From positions 1 through 36,690 of the IMG/VR virus record IMGVR_UViG_3300043570_004187: a DNA stretch of 36,690 bases; one strand, 5' to 3'. The position numbers and the translations under genes are program-made. This document shows positions 18,698 through 26,186 of the stretch, piece by piece. Each line of letters begins with the position of its first letter. Position 1 is the stretch's first letter. The notes under the pieces are model-generated. The model ran no database searches. It was not told where the DNA came from and saw nothing but the letters and a program-made list of their open reading frames with translations. Source of the stretch: a virus.

Positions 18698-20320
18698 TTA
18701 TCCTTGTTGAGAATGTTTAGCAGGAATCGGCCATTCTCTTCTTATTAGAGTTAATCTCTGTTTTACACCCGAACCTGTTACATACGTAAATTTCATATCA
18801 GCTATAACATAATAACCACTCAAAAATTCATTTTTTACTTGATCCTGAATTTCTGGCATAGATTGATTTGTAGGATCCGGTTTATTCTTTTCATTTGAAG
18901 TTGCATTACCTGAACCAGCAAACATACCTGTTTGTGTATTTGGATCTTGAGTTCCTTCAGATTCACCTAAAGCTTTATCTCTAGTTTGCATATTTGCAGC
19001 ATTCTGATTCACTGAAGATTCATAGATCATAACAGGAATTCTTTGATATTTATACAAGTAATGATTCATTCCCGCTAAATCTACAACTAGTCGTGTCTTT
19101 CTTAGTTCTTCTAAGTTTTGATGATTAAGAACTTGAGCATAGCAATAATTATCATGAACATTTCCGCCAAATGAATTTCCACCTTGTTTTCCCATCCATT
19201 TATATCTAGATTCCTTTAGGTAAAGAGGAGTTGGGAAATTTGGCGGTCCATCTGCTTTACGTCCTTTAAGGAGTCTAAAATTTTCTTCAGCACCCGGAGT
19301 AGTAAAAGGATCAACAAAAGCCTTTTGATATTCTATAGATTCTTCTTCTATGTTTAACCATTGAGCATATCGACGATAACCGTTATTTAACCAAACAGAA
19401 CCTGAATTATTTTCAAAGCTATATTCTTCTATGAAAACATTTTTACCTGACATATTATTCAAATTAGTAAGAACTAAACTTCCTTTGATTCCATCTTTAT
19501 CATTTCTATCGGGATCTACACCGAGAGCACCGGAAGTTGGAAATGCATCTGATATATTAACATCTTCAGTTTTATCCTCTAATGAGAATTGTTTATTAAC
19601 ATTGACTAAACAAAGATAGTAATAAGGATCTATATACCAATCGAAAAAAGAATCTTCGTCTTTGTATGTAGAAGAAACAGTTTCATTGACAAAGGTTTCG
19701 TATGTTTCTGCAGGAATAATCCTTTTCATCATATCATCCGTTGAAGTTTCATTAGAAGCAAAACCTAAACCTATATCTTCACAAACATCCTGTAAATGTT
19801 CAAAAGATGTATTTTCTGGATATGATCTAAAAGCTTCAGAAAAGAACCTATGGATTTTCATAGAACCTAAAATGAAATAGGTCTTATTAACAGGATCACC
19901 TAGAATTCTTACAATATTAAAATCTATTCTAATTGGTTTTTGATTATCTGCATCTCCAGGTCTAAGGTAAATCGAAATAACATCTCCATCTATTGGTGCT
20001 CCAATAGAAAAGTGATTAGATTTATCAACAAAATTCATTAACAATTTAGGAATAGAATCACTCAAATCTATTTCAAAATCTTCAATCTCATCTTCTCCAA
20101 GAATTAAAGAATTTATTGCAATAACAGGCATAGCAGAACCTGCTCTAGACGAAGCCTTTGTATCTAGAGGACGTAAATTGCCTTGGTATGTGTCTTTAGC
20201 TTCTGGAGATTCTGTATCAGTTATAAAAACCTCGTCTAAAACTAGCTTACCTTGAGAAGTTGCTCCTAATTTGAAATTTGGTTCAAGTATAGAGACTATA
20301 GATCTTTCATATGTACTCAT
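18698..20320 (-). CDS. Baseplate hub protein, gp27/gpD-like
   Basis: 540 residues, start ATG overlapping the preceding gene's stop. The N-terminal half looks like the hub fold shared by T4 gp27, P2 gpD and VgrG: a first beta region (IEDFEIDLSDSIPKLLMNFV, then GDVISIYLRPGD, IRIDFNIVRILGD), followed by the helical piece SFEHLQDVCEDIGLGFASNE and a second region (DEDSFFDWYIDPYYYLCLVN) typical of hub D proteins. The following ~150 residues are linker-rich, with an Asn/Gln/Thr-rich stretch near residues 450-500. The C-terminus (YYVIADMKFTYVTGSGVKQR) is a beta strand pair. The hub trimer would adapt the tube to the spike encoded two genes downstream. Family call is from pattern, not from a search. 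Confidence 0.78.
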   Translation of the reverse strand: MSTYERSIVSILEPNFKLGATSQGKLVLDEVFITDTESPEAKDTYQGNLRPLDTKASSRAGSAMPVIAINSLILGEDEIEDFEIDLSDSIPKLLMNFVDKSNHFSIGAPIDGDVISIYLRPGDADNQKPIRIDFNIVRILGDPVNKTYFILGSMKIHRFFSEAFRSYPENTSFEHLQDVCEDIGLGFASNETSTDDMMKRIIPAETYETFVNETVSSTYKDEDSFFDWYIDPYYYLCLVNVNKQFSLEDKTEDVNISDAFPTSGALGVDPDRNDKDGIKGSLVLTNLNNMSGKNVFIEEYSFENNSGSVWLNNGYRRYAQWLNIEEESIEYQKAFVDPFTTPGAEENFRLLKGRKADGPPNFPTPLYLKESRYKWMGKQGGNSFGGNVHDNYCYAQVLNHQNLEELRKTRLVVDLAGMNHYLYKYQRIPVMIYESSVNQNAANMQTRDKALGESEGTQDPNTQTGMFAGSGNATSNEKNKPDPTNQSMPEIQDQVKNEFLSGYYVIADMKFTYVTGSGVKQRLTLIRREWPIPAKHSQQG

Positions 20321-20877
20321 TGTGTAGTATCGTTAGAGGAAGGAAATCTAGGACTAGAAACTGAAGGAGCAAATATCAATCTATTACCATCTGTACTAAA
20401 CGGAACCTCTCCAGGTCGTAAAAGATTAGTAGGTTTTGGTTCAGAAGATCCATTTTTTCTCTTAGCAGAAAGCTTAGAGAGCTGTTTCATTCTTTCAATA
20501 TCCTTTTTACTAGCTCTAGTAGGATCGAGAAATAGTGCTTTAGTGTCCCTTATTAATTTCGAATTCCTATTTATTTTTTTATATGCTTTTTGTAGAGTAG
20601 ATTCTTTTGGTATGATTATTAAGTCATAAAGTTGCATTGAAAATGGATTAGAAATTTGATTAAATTTAAGAAATGAGTCAAGATAATCGAGATTTCTATA
20701 ATACTCCCAAACAATAAGATCAGGTCTACATAAGTGTTTTTCTTCTACGAGAATAACACTCTTAATGATAAAATCACTAGATAAGTAATTCACTTCGAGA
20801 TTAAGTTCTAGAAAGTCTATCATAGTTACACCGTCTCGAACCATTTCATCTTTTAAGTCTATAAGTTTTAAGTACAT
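20317..20877 (-). CDS. gp53 / LysM-like baseplate protein
   Basis: 186 residues. Residues ~70-110 show the signature of T4 gp53-like and LysM-type baseplate proteins: RPDLIVWEYYRNLDYLDSFL followed by KFNQISNPFSM and YDLIIIPKE. The pattern is 'DlI..eYY....YwWlIlkfNnisdPf...gd.l.IP'. In T4, gp53 strengthens inter-wedge contacts; in related phages LysM-like proteins sit at the hub. The C-terminal ~70 residues are basic then Ser/Pro-rich (KKDIERMKQLSKLSAKRKNG) and probably disordered. It precedes the hub gene with an ATGA overlap, indicating translational coupling. Confidence 0.83.
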   Translation of the reverse strand: MYLKLIDLKDEMVRDGVTMIDFLELNLEVNYLSSDFIIKSVILVEEKHLCRPDLIVWEYYRNLDYLDSFLKFNQISNPFSMQLYDLIIIPKESTLQKAYKKINRNSKLIRDTKALFLDPTRASKKDIERMKQLSKLSAKRKNGSSEPKPTNLLRPGEVPFSTDGNRLIFAPSVSSPRFPSSNDTTQ

Positions 20878-20889
20878 ATCTATTAATTT

Positions 20890-23118
20890 TTAATAAATTC
20901 CTTGAGCTGAATTAGCCAGCAATTCATGAACGTTTTTATGATTGGGAAATCTATCTAATAACAAATTTACTGCTTCTTCTGCATCAGCTGATGAGACTTG
21001 TTGTCTTTTATCTTGAGCAGAAGTAGCTCTATATTTAGATCTTGTTCCTTTATTCTTTTTATTTCCTGGATATTTTTCAGCAGGACTTAAAGTTGTATAA
21101 GTTCTACCTCCTCTATGGAACATTGCCATCATATCCGAACGATCTCTAGGTCTAGCAGGTTTTAGAGTACAAGTAACAGTTAATTTCGTAGGGAAATCAT
21201 CAGCACCTAAAGCACCATGTAAATAATATTCGGATTTTTCTAAAATCAAGTTTCCAATAGAAACTATAGGATTTGCAGGATTACCGACCATAACATGCCA
21301 TTCACCAGTTTCTTCACCTGTAAGTAACGAGTTTACAGCTTGAGCTCCTGCTGCACCTCCACCTCCTTGAGCTCCATCTAATGCTCCACCAATGATATTA
21401 GACATTAAGTTACCTCCAATATTTTTAGCAGCATTACCAATTCCTTCAAGTGTAAGTCCTTCACCTCCAGTAAATTCTTTAATTCTCGTTCCTATATTAT
21501 CTGTTAGTGATTTGAAGTAACCTGTATAATCTCCAGCAAGTAATTTCGCCGGATCACCTAAAGGTCCAACCGTTTTACTAGCTGAGTTAGCTCCACCACC
21601 TCCACCAAAATGTCTAATATCACCTCCCCAGAATTCACCTCTATTAGCCGTCATAACAAAAACGTTAGAGAGTAAATCGATCATAGCTATTTTCGGGTTT
21701 ACTCCATCAATAGATCGAAGTTCATATTCGAATTTAAGAGTAAAAGCTTGTTCAAACAATAAACCTTTTTCTCTCATCATCATGGTTTTTATAACATCTA
21801 AAGGACCATAAACAACGTTTTTGTTAGCGTAAGGATCATTACCTGAACCTCCATTATTATTTGTTTTGTCAGTAAATGCACCTGGAGGAGATCCTGGTGG
21901 TTTTTGTGTGATCCAAGAAACAGCTTTAATTGCATTTCCTAAACCACCACCAATTGCAGCACCCTCATTCCCTTGTTTAGTTTTATTGTGAGAAACTAAT
22001 CCATTTGATATGTATGTGTGAGCATCTCCAATTTCTATAATCATAACTTCACCAAACCCAATTGCTTTAATAGAAGTTATCATTTGATTTCCAGAGATTC
22101 CTTTTATTAGATCTCCTATTTCTAGATCATGTGATCTCTTCCAATTACCAAAAGAATCCATGAATTTATGTGTAGTCGAAACAACTATATTCGATCCATC
22201 TCTAAATTCAATTGAAACTTTAGGTTGTGTTGTTCTCTCGATATAGGTAACTGGGAATCTTCCCCACTTTCCTGTGTATTCATGTAAAGTCCAAACAGTA
22301 TCACCAACTTTAAGTTTTCCTGCTTTTATAGAAAGTTTTTCATTTATCATGATCGGTGTTTCGGGATCAGGACATCCACCACCACCAGAAAGAGTTTGAA
22401 CTTCTGATTCTAATTCTTTCCATTTCATAGCTGATGAAAATTTAAGACCGACTGACTCCCATGTATTAGCTTCTCCGTCTACCCATGTAATTAATCTGGA
22501 AATATCTGGTAGGACTATTTTTTGCCAATCTAGAAGATCATCTGTAATAGGTTGAGTAAATCTTCTTAGAGTAACCATATAATTATTTGGAACGATTCCA
22601 TAATTCTTACACCAAAGAAAATCCTCCCATGCATATTCAACAGCATTAGTTCCTATTCTCGGATCCCCTGGACTTGCAGTCGACCAATTTATTAAATTTT
22701 TTGCAGTAGGATTATTTAGAACATTAGCTAATCCTTCCGAAGGTCCTTGAGACGAACCTAAAGAAACACCACCTCCTTCATTACCAACAGGAGCAGATGT
22801 ACCTAGATCAACTGGTCGGATCAAATCTCCAAGACGATTAGGTTTATCGATATAAGGTTCGGGATTAGGTCCCAAAGTTAACGAATTGTAATAAAAAAGA
22901 GAATATCTATTGAATATAGATTGAGTTGCTCTTCTAGGAGAAGGATTCTTCGTAGTAAGAGATCCATCTGCCATAATTCCAGTTACGCCTTTTGGTAGAG
23001 GAATATCGATCATACTATCCGGATTCTGATCATAGAAACTCTGTAAATATGATTCATCATTATTCGAAGAAAGATCGTAGTAAGCTTGCTCTCTACCTGT
23101 AAAACCTTGAACGGCCAT
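20890..23118 (-). CDS. Tail/baseplate structural protein interrupted by a Hint (intein-like) domain
   Basis: 742 residues. Residues 1-248 and 379-742 are virion-like. The N-part contains NYGIVPNNYMVTLRRFTQPI; the C-part has GEWHVMVGNPANPIVSIGNL and later LTVTCTLKPARPRDRSDMMA, a pattern I associate with myovirus tube/baseplate-junction proteins. Residues 249-378 are a separate 130-residue Hint domain. The flanking sequence is Gly-rich (SGGGG before it, GNEGAAIGGGLGN after), as in an exposed loop. If the Hint domain splices, the mature protein would be ~612 residues; if it cleaves, two fragments result. It is the first gene of the baseplate block after the small unknown genes. Structural role is inferred from neighbours. 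Confidence 0.85.
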   Translation of the reverse strand: MAVQGFTGREQAYYDLSSNNDESYLQSFYDQNPDSMIDIPLPKGVTGIMADGSLTTKNPSPRRATQSIFNRYSLFYYNSLTLGPNPEPYIDKPNRLGDLIRPVDLGTSAPVGNEGGGVSLGSSQGPSEGLANVLNNPTAKNLINWSTASPGDPRIGTNAVEYAWEDFLWCKNYGIVPNNYMVTLRRFTQPITDDLLDWQKIVLPDISRLITWVDGEANTWESVGLKFSSAMKWKELESEVQTLSGGGGCPDPETPIMINEKLSIKAGKLKVGDTVWTLHEYTGKWGRFPVTYIERTTQPKVSIEFRDGSNIVVSTTHKFMDSFGNWKRSHDLEIGDLIKGISGNQMITSIKAIGFGEVMIIEIGDAHTYISNGLVSHNKTKQGNEGAAIGGGLGNAIKAVSWITQKPPGSPPGAFTDKTNNNGGSGNDPYANKNVVYGPLDVIKTMMMREKGLLFEQAFTLKFEYELRSIDGVNPKIAMIDLLSNVFVMTANRGEFWGGDIRHFGGGGGANSASKTVGPLGDPAKLLAGDYTGYFKSLTDNIGTRIKEFTGGEGLTLEGIGNAAKNIGGNLMSNIIGGALDGAQGGGGAAGAQAVNSLLTGEETGEWHVMVGNPANPIVSIGNLILEKSEYYLHGALGADDFPTKLTVTCTLKPARPRDRSDMMAMFHRGGRTYTTLSPAEKYPGNKKNKGTRSKYRATSAQDKRQQVSSADAEEAVNLLLDRFPNHKNVHELLANSAQGIY
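21985..22374 (-). other. Hint / intein-like domain (BIL-type) inside the 742-residue structural protein
   Basis: Residues 249-378 of the host protein. It begins with Cys249 (CPDPETPIMINEKL), has KAGKLKVGDTVWT and a block-B-like STTHKF with His317, and ends DAHTYISNGLVSHN with His377-Asn378. These are the Hint landmarks for N-S acyl shift and Asn cyclisation. No homing endonuclease is inserted (130 residues). The next residue is Lys379, with Thr380 after it, so the Cys/Ser/Thr nucleophile required at +1 for canonical splicing is missing. This fits bacterial intein-like (A-type BIL-like) domains better than a standard intein; cleavage or non-canonical splicing is predicted. Confidence 0.9.
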
Positions 23119-23143
23119 AATAAGATATTATTTTTTCTATATA

Positions 23144-23689
23144 TCAAATATACGAAAGAAACTCGTCAATATCTTTCGAATCCGTAAATTTATCCGAAAA
23201 AGATCTTTTCATTCTTTCATTATATTCAATACCAGATTGAATCTTTAGAGGACCTTCATATAGAGTTCTCATGGTAGATTCTTTAACCAGCCTCAAATGC
23301 TTTATTATAAGATATTCTTCGATCTTATTAAAAAGAGAAGACATTTCAATTTTAGTTCGAGTAACAAAATTAGATTCAACACAAAACCTATGAGTGCATT
23401 CATCTAAAAACCAAGATTCCAGATCATTCACAGTTTTGAATTTAGGAACAGCGAAATGTTTAGGTTTATCTCCAAATTTCAAGAGAAAAGGTTTTCCTAT
23501 GAAATGTTCTTTAAGGAAATTTATGTTATCGTAGAATTTGATTAGCTTAATAGAATAAAAAGGGATATCTTCTTGAAAATGAATATCTTCAACAATACCC
23601 TTAATTGGAATTATTGTTTCCGGGTCTTGAGATGAATAAATTATAGCGTGACATATTGATTTTTTGTCTAGTAAATCAGACTTTATCAT
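23144..23689 (-). CDS. Hypothetical protein, unknown
   Basis: 181 residues from the ATG at 23689, which overlaps the upstream gene by 14 bases. An earlier in-frame ATG (23743) would add 18 residues but force a 68-base overlap, so I prefer the later start. Sequence: mixed alpha/beta first half (IIPIKGIVEDIHFQEDIPFY, GKPFLLKFGD), then a helical C-terminal half (SSLFNKIEEYLIIKHLRLVK). No signal peptide or membrane helix. Family not recognised. T4-like phages carry small hub-assembly factors in a comparable position, but I see no motif to support that here. Confidence 0.75.
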   Translation of the reverse strand: MIKSDLLDKKSICHAIIYSSQDPETIIPIKGIVEDIHFQEDIPFYSIKLIKFYDNINFLKEHFIGKPFLLKFGDKPKHFAVPKFKTVNDLESWFLDECTHRFCVESNFVTRTKIEMSSLFNKIEEYLIIKHLRLVKESTMRTLYEGPLKIQSGIEYNERMKRSFSDKFTDSKDIDEFLSYI

Positions 23690-24056
23690 ATTCCATTGTT
23701 TGTATACTGTAAAATTTCTCTCTGAATTCCACATTAGAATCATCCGTAACGAGATGATAATTTATAGGATATTCACAAGATGAAAAAAGTGTTTTCAATC
23801 CATCAACAAAATCTGAAGTTAGATCTTCTTGATAAAAGAAAAGAAACTCACTTTTTTTGCATCTCGTAAATGAATTAATTCTTTTTATTATTTGAAATTG
23901 AACAATCTCAGGTGAAGGTGGACTTTTGAATACATCGTTATTGGTAAGTCTTTCTCTTATATCATTATGATTTATGATATCAGAATTCCTTTTCTTGGAA
24001 AAGTTCTTCTCGAAATTTTCTCTATCGCACTTAACGATGAATACATTTTTAATCAT
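23676..24056 (-). CDS. Hypothetical protein, unknown
   Basis: 126 residues, start ATG overlapping the end of the preceding gene by 8 bases and its own end overlapping the next gene. It begins with a strand (MIKNVFIVKCDRENF), continues basic and Asn-rich (NSDIINHNDIRERLTNNDVF), and ends with FFYQEDLTSDFVDGLKTLFS and a further strand. Alternating strand/helix pattern suggests a small alpha/beta fold. No family recognised and no catalytic motif seen. Confidence 0.75.
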   Translation of the reverse strand: MIKNVFIVKCDRENFEKNFSKKRNSDIINHNDIRERLTNNDVFKSPPSPEIVQFQIIKRINSFTRCKKSEFLFFYQEDLTSDFVDGLKTLFSSCEYPINYHLVTDDSNVEFREKFYSIQTMEYDKV

Positions 24057-24399
24057 TTAACTCCTTCTTCAATTCTTTTTTATATTCGTTAAGTTCTTTT
24101 AACTCTTCTTTAAGGGATTTAATCTTCATATTTATTTCTTCTTCAGACGGTAAATAAGAAAGTCCCCAATCAACATCAAAAACGAGTTGTTCGGAATCAA
24201 AATTACTACCAAGATCTAGACCTAAATCTCTAGAAATATCGGTTAGGATTTCTATTAGCTTATCAAAGTATTGTTCAGAATCTTCATCTATTTCATATAC
24301 TTTGACTATATCAATAGATTGATCTGCACCATTATATTGATTATCTGTTATGGTTTTTATGATACCGTTATCAGCATTAGTTAACTGAATTTTAATCAT
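24049..24399 (-). CDS. Hypothetical acidic protein with C-terminal coiled coil
   Basis: 116 residues. Strongly acidic first two-thirds (VKVYEIDEDSEQYFDKLIEI, then DLGSNFDSEQLVFDVDWG) followed by a Lys/Glu/Leu helix (EEINMKIKSLKEELKELNEY) that should be a coiled coil. Overlaps the next gene by 8 bases. No family recognised. The acidic-plus-coil design is common in phage assembly factors and in regulators; the sequence does not tell which. Confidence 0.75.
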   Translation of the reverse strand: MIKIQLTNADNGIIKTITDNQYNGADQSIDIVKVYEIDEDSEQYFDKLIEILTDISRDLGLDLGSNFDSEQLVFDVDWGLSYLPSEEEINMKIKSLKEELKELNEYKKELKKELND

Positions 24400-24406
24400 A
24401 ACAGTC

Positions 24407-24745
24407 TTATTTGTTTTCTTCCTCGTATTCTCTCTCAGCTTCTTTCCAAGTTAATGGTTGTTCGTCAGAACCCCATAAACGAAGAGTCTTAACCCAGATA
24501 GCGATGTATTTATTTATCTCTTCCTCGGTCTTTCCGTTATTTCTCATATCGGAAATGATTTTAGTTTGTAAAGCTTCTAGTGATTCTTCTTCTTTATTTC
24601 TAACAGAAGTAGTTTGATTATCCATAAGCTGTTTTCCTCTTAAGTGACTATTAGCTTTCCATTCTTTATAAGCAGCAATGTTATTTTTCTTTAACCAAAG
24701 TTCGTAAGAACGACGTTGCTTTCTCGCTTGTGATGTGTTTTTCAT
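24407..24745 (-). CDS. Hypothetical charged helical protein
   Basis: 112 residues, beginning with a very basic N-terminus (SQARKQRRSYELWLKKNNIA) and becoming acidic towards the C-terminus (WKEAEREYEEENK). Nearly all helix-forming; several Trp residues. The basic head could contact nucleic acid, but there is no recognisable DNA-binding motif. It sits 7 bases upstream of the acidic coiled-coil gene and 2 bases after the 64-residue gene. Confidence 0.72.
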   Translation of the reverse strand: MKNTSQARKQRRSYELWLKKNNIAAYKEWKANSHLRGKQLMDNQTTSVRNKEEESLEALQTKIISDMRNNGKTEEEINKYIAIWVKTLRLWGSDEQPLTWKEAEREYEEENK

Positions 24746-24747
24746 TT

Positions 24748-24942
24748 TTATTTCTTTTTAGGTTTTACTTCTGATATTCTATAAATTAGTGGAGGTAATT
24801 CTTCTCCATCTTCTTGGCACATCTTGATATACTTAATCATATGTGTTAAACTATCTCTTAATTCTTCTATATCTTTTATAGATTCGAATTCTATTTGAAA
24901 ATTCTTATCGCAATAAGGATTATCCTCCAGTCTGCATTTCAT
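24748..24942 (-). CDS. Hypothetical small protein
   Basis: 64 residues with ATG start. Three Cys (CRLED..YC, then MCQED) are too scattered for an obvious zinc site. Central helix ESIKDIEELRDSLTHMIKYI, final strand PLIYRISEV and a Lys tail. Looks like a small beta-alpha-beta protein. No family recognised. Support is its tight fit between neighbours (2 and 21 bases) on the same strand. Confidence 0.68.
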   Translation of the reverse strand: MKCRLEDNPYCDKNFQIEFESIKDIEELRDSLTHMIKYIKMCQEDGEELPPLIYRISEVKPKKK

Positions 24943-24963
24943 TATAGTGAATTTTCTTATTAT

Positions 24964-25539
24964 TTATTCACTTTCTACATCTGGCAATAGATTTTTTATC
25001 GATTCTTTGATATTTTCTTTAATTATTTCGTTGATCTCTTCGATTGACATTTGACTTAAAGCAAATTCAACAATTTCTTCTATAACCTCATCTTCATCAA
25101 ACATCATCATCATAAATTCAATTGCCTTTTCACTAGGAAAATTAAATTCAAACGGAATGCTGATATCTTTAACCGATTTCTTCTTTTGTTTTTCGAGAAT
25201 TATTCTAATTGGAGATTTTTCTTCAACTAATTTCGGTAATGATTGTTGATGTGATATTCCGTTAGAAGGATTAGGAGGACTTATAGAGTTAGGGGTAGGA
25301 TTACCTAACATATTTTCCCATTGAGAAAATTGATCAATTTTAGCCGTTTGATTATTGATATAACTCGTATATTCCTGTTCGCTAACAGAACTTAATTTCT
25401 GTTCTATTTCTGATTTTGGAACTGAATTTCCTGATTCAAACCAAATTCTTTCTTCATCTTCTGCTAGATAAGCTTCAATGACTCCAGTTTCAGGCCCTAC
25501 ATTCCAACGATAACATTTTTTTATTTCGAATGTTTCCAT
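24964..25539 (-). CDS. Hypothetical protein with acidic helical C-terminus
   Basis: 191 residues. The N-terminal ~50 residues (ETFEIKKCYRWNVGPETGVI then EAYLAEDEERIWFESG) look like a small beta domain. A Pro/Asn/Ser-rich linker follows (GNPTPNSISPPNPSNGISHQ). The C-terminal third is helical and acidic (EEIVEFALSQMSIEEINEII), with a run of four Met just before. No family recognised. It is the first of six small unknown genes after the glycosylation genes, with a 46-base gap upstream. Confidence 0.75.
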   Translation of the reverse strand: METFEIKKCYRWNVGPETGVIEAYLAEDEERIWFESGNSVPKSEIEQKLSSVSEQEYTSYINNQTAKIDQFSQWENMLGNPTPNSISPPNPSNGISHQQSLPKLVEEKSPIRIILEKQKKKSVKDISIPFEFNFPSEKAIEFMMMMFDEDEVIEEIVEFALSQMSIEEINEIIKENIKESIKNLLPDVESE

Positions 25540-25585
25540 ATAATTTATTATTGATATATTATGTAAAAAATCTCTCTAGGATTCA

Positions 25586-26173
25586 TTACAACCTAACGAC
25601 AAAGCTAGAATCAGGGAAAGTTGTAATTTTATGTGTCTGTGCAAAAATTTCATTTACAGCTTCATAAACTTGAATTCCTGGATCGTATCTATAATCATGT
25701 CCAGAGATAAATCCTCCAGGCTTAACTTTCGGAATCCAAGCTAAAATATCTTTTTTAACATTCTCATAATCATGAGCAGCATCTATATAAACGAAATCGA
25801 TAGATGCATCATCGAATTGATTAGCAGCATCAACACTACTCCCTTTGATTTTTGTAACGTGATCATATTTAGATGCCATTTTATCGAATGACCATTCAGC
25901 AAATTCCACGATTTGTTTATCTGTTATTTCCCAATAAGGATCCCAAAGATCTACGCAATAAAGTTTCTTACAATGTAAAGCAAATAGCTCTGAACTAATT
26001 CCTGAAAATGATCCAATTTCAACAACCGTTGACTGATCATTAACATATTCTTCAATTAACATTTTAAGACCTTTGAGACTGTTTACTTTGAAGTTGTATG
26101 CGTCGTAATTTATATCAACATAAAACATTCTAGGAATCTGTAATAATTCCTCTATTTTTCTTTCTTTTTCCAT
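25586..26173 (-). CDS. Class I SAM-dependent methyltransferase (Methyltransf_24-like)
   Basis: 195 residues from the ATG at 26173, 13 bases after the end of the giant glycosyltransferase gene; a TTG further upstream would overlap that gene, so I reject it. SAM-binding motif I reads VVEIGSFSGISSELFALHCK; the motif-II acidic residue follows in LYCVDLWDP, and DFVYIDAAHDYENVKKD plus VKPGGFISGHDY are the later motifs of this family. Members methylate sugars and small molecules, often next to glycosyltransferases. Its core resembles the methyltransferase domain inside the neighbouring 1549-residue enzyme, so the two may be ancient duplicates. Probable job: methylating the glycan built by the neighbour (inference). 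Confidence 0.88.
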   Translation of the reverse strand: MEKERKIEELLQIPRMFYVDINYDAYNFKVNSLKGLKMLIEEYVNDQSTVVEIGSFSGISSELFALHCKKLYCVDLWDPYWEITDKQIVEFAEWSFDKMASKYDHVTKIKGSSVDAANQFDDASIDFVYIDAAHDYENVKKDILAWIPKVKPGGFISGHDYRYDPGIQVYEAVNEIFAQTHKITTFPDSSFVVRL

Positions 26174-26186
26174 GATTTTGTTTATT

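Noticed and set aside
21985-22374. Homing endonuclease within the Hint domain
   Set aside because: Only 130 residues separate Cys249 and Asn378, with no LAGLIDADG or HNH motif.
25540-25585. Rho-independent terminator after the free methyltransferase (T-run following a short stem)
   Set aside because: The stem is only about four A/T-rich pairs, too weak to support, and the next gene starts 46 bases further on the same strand.
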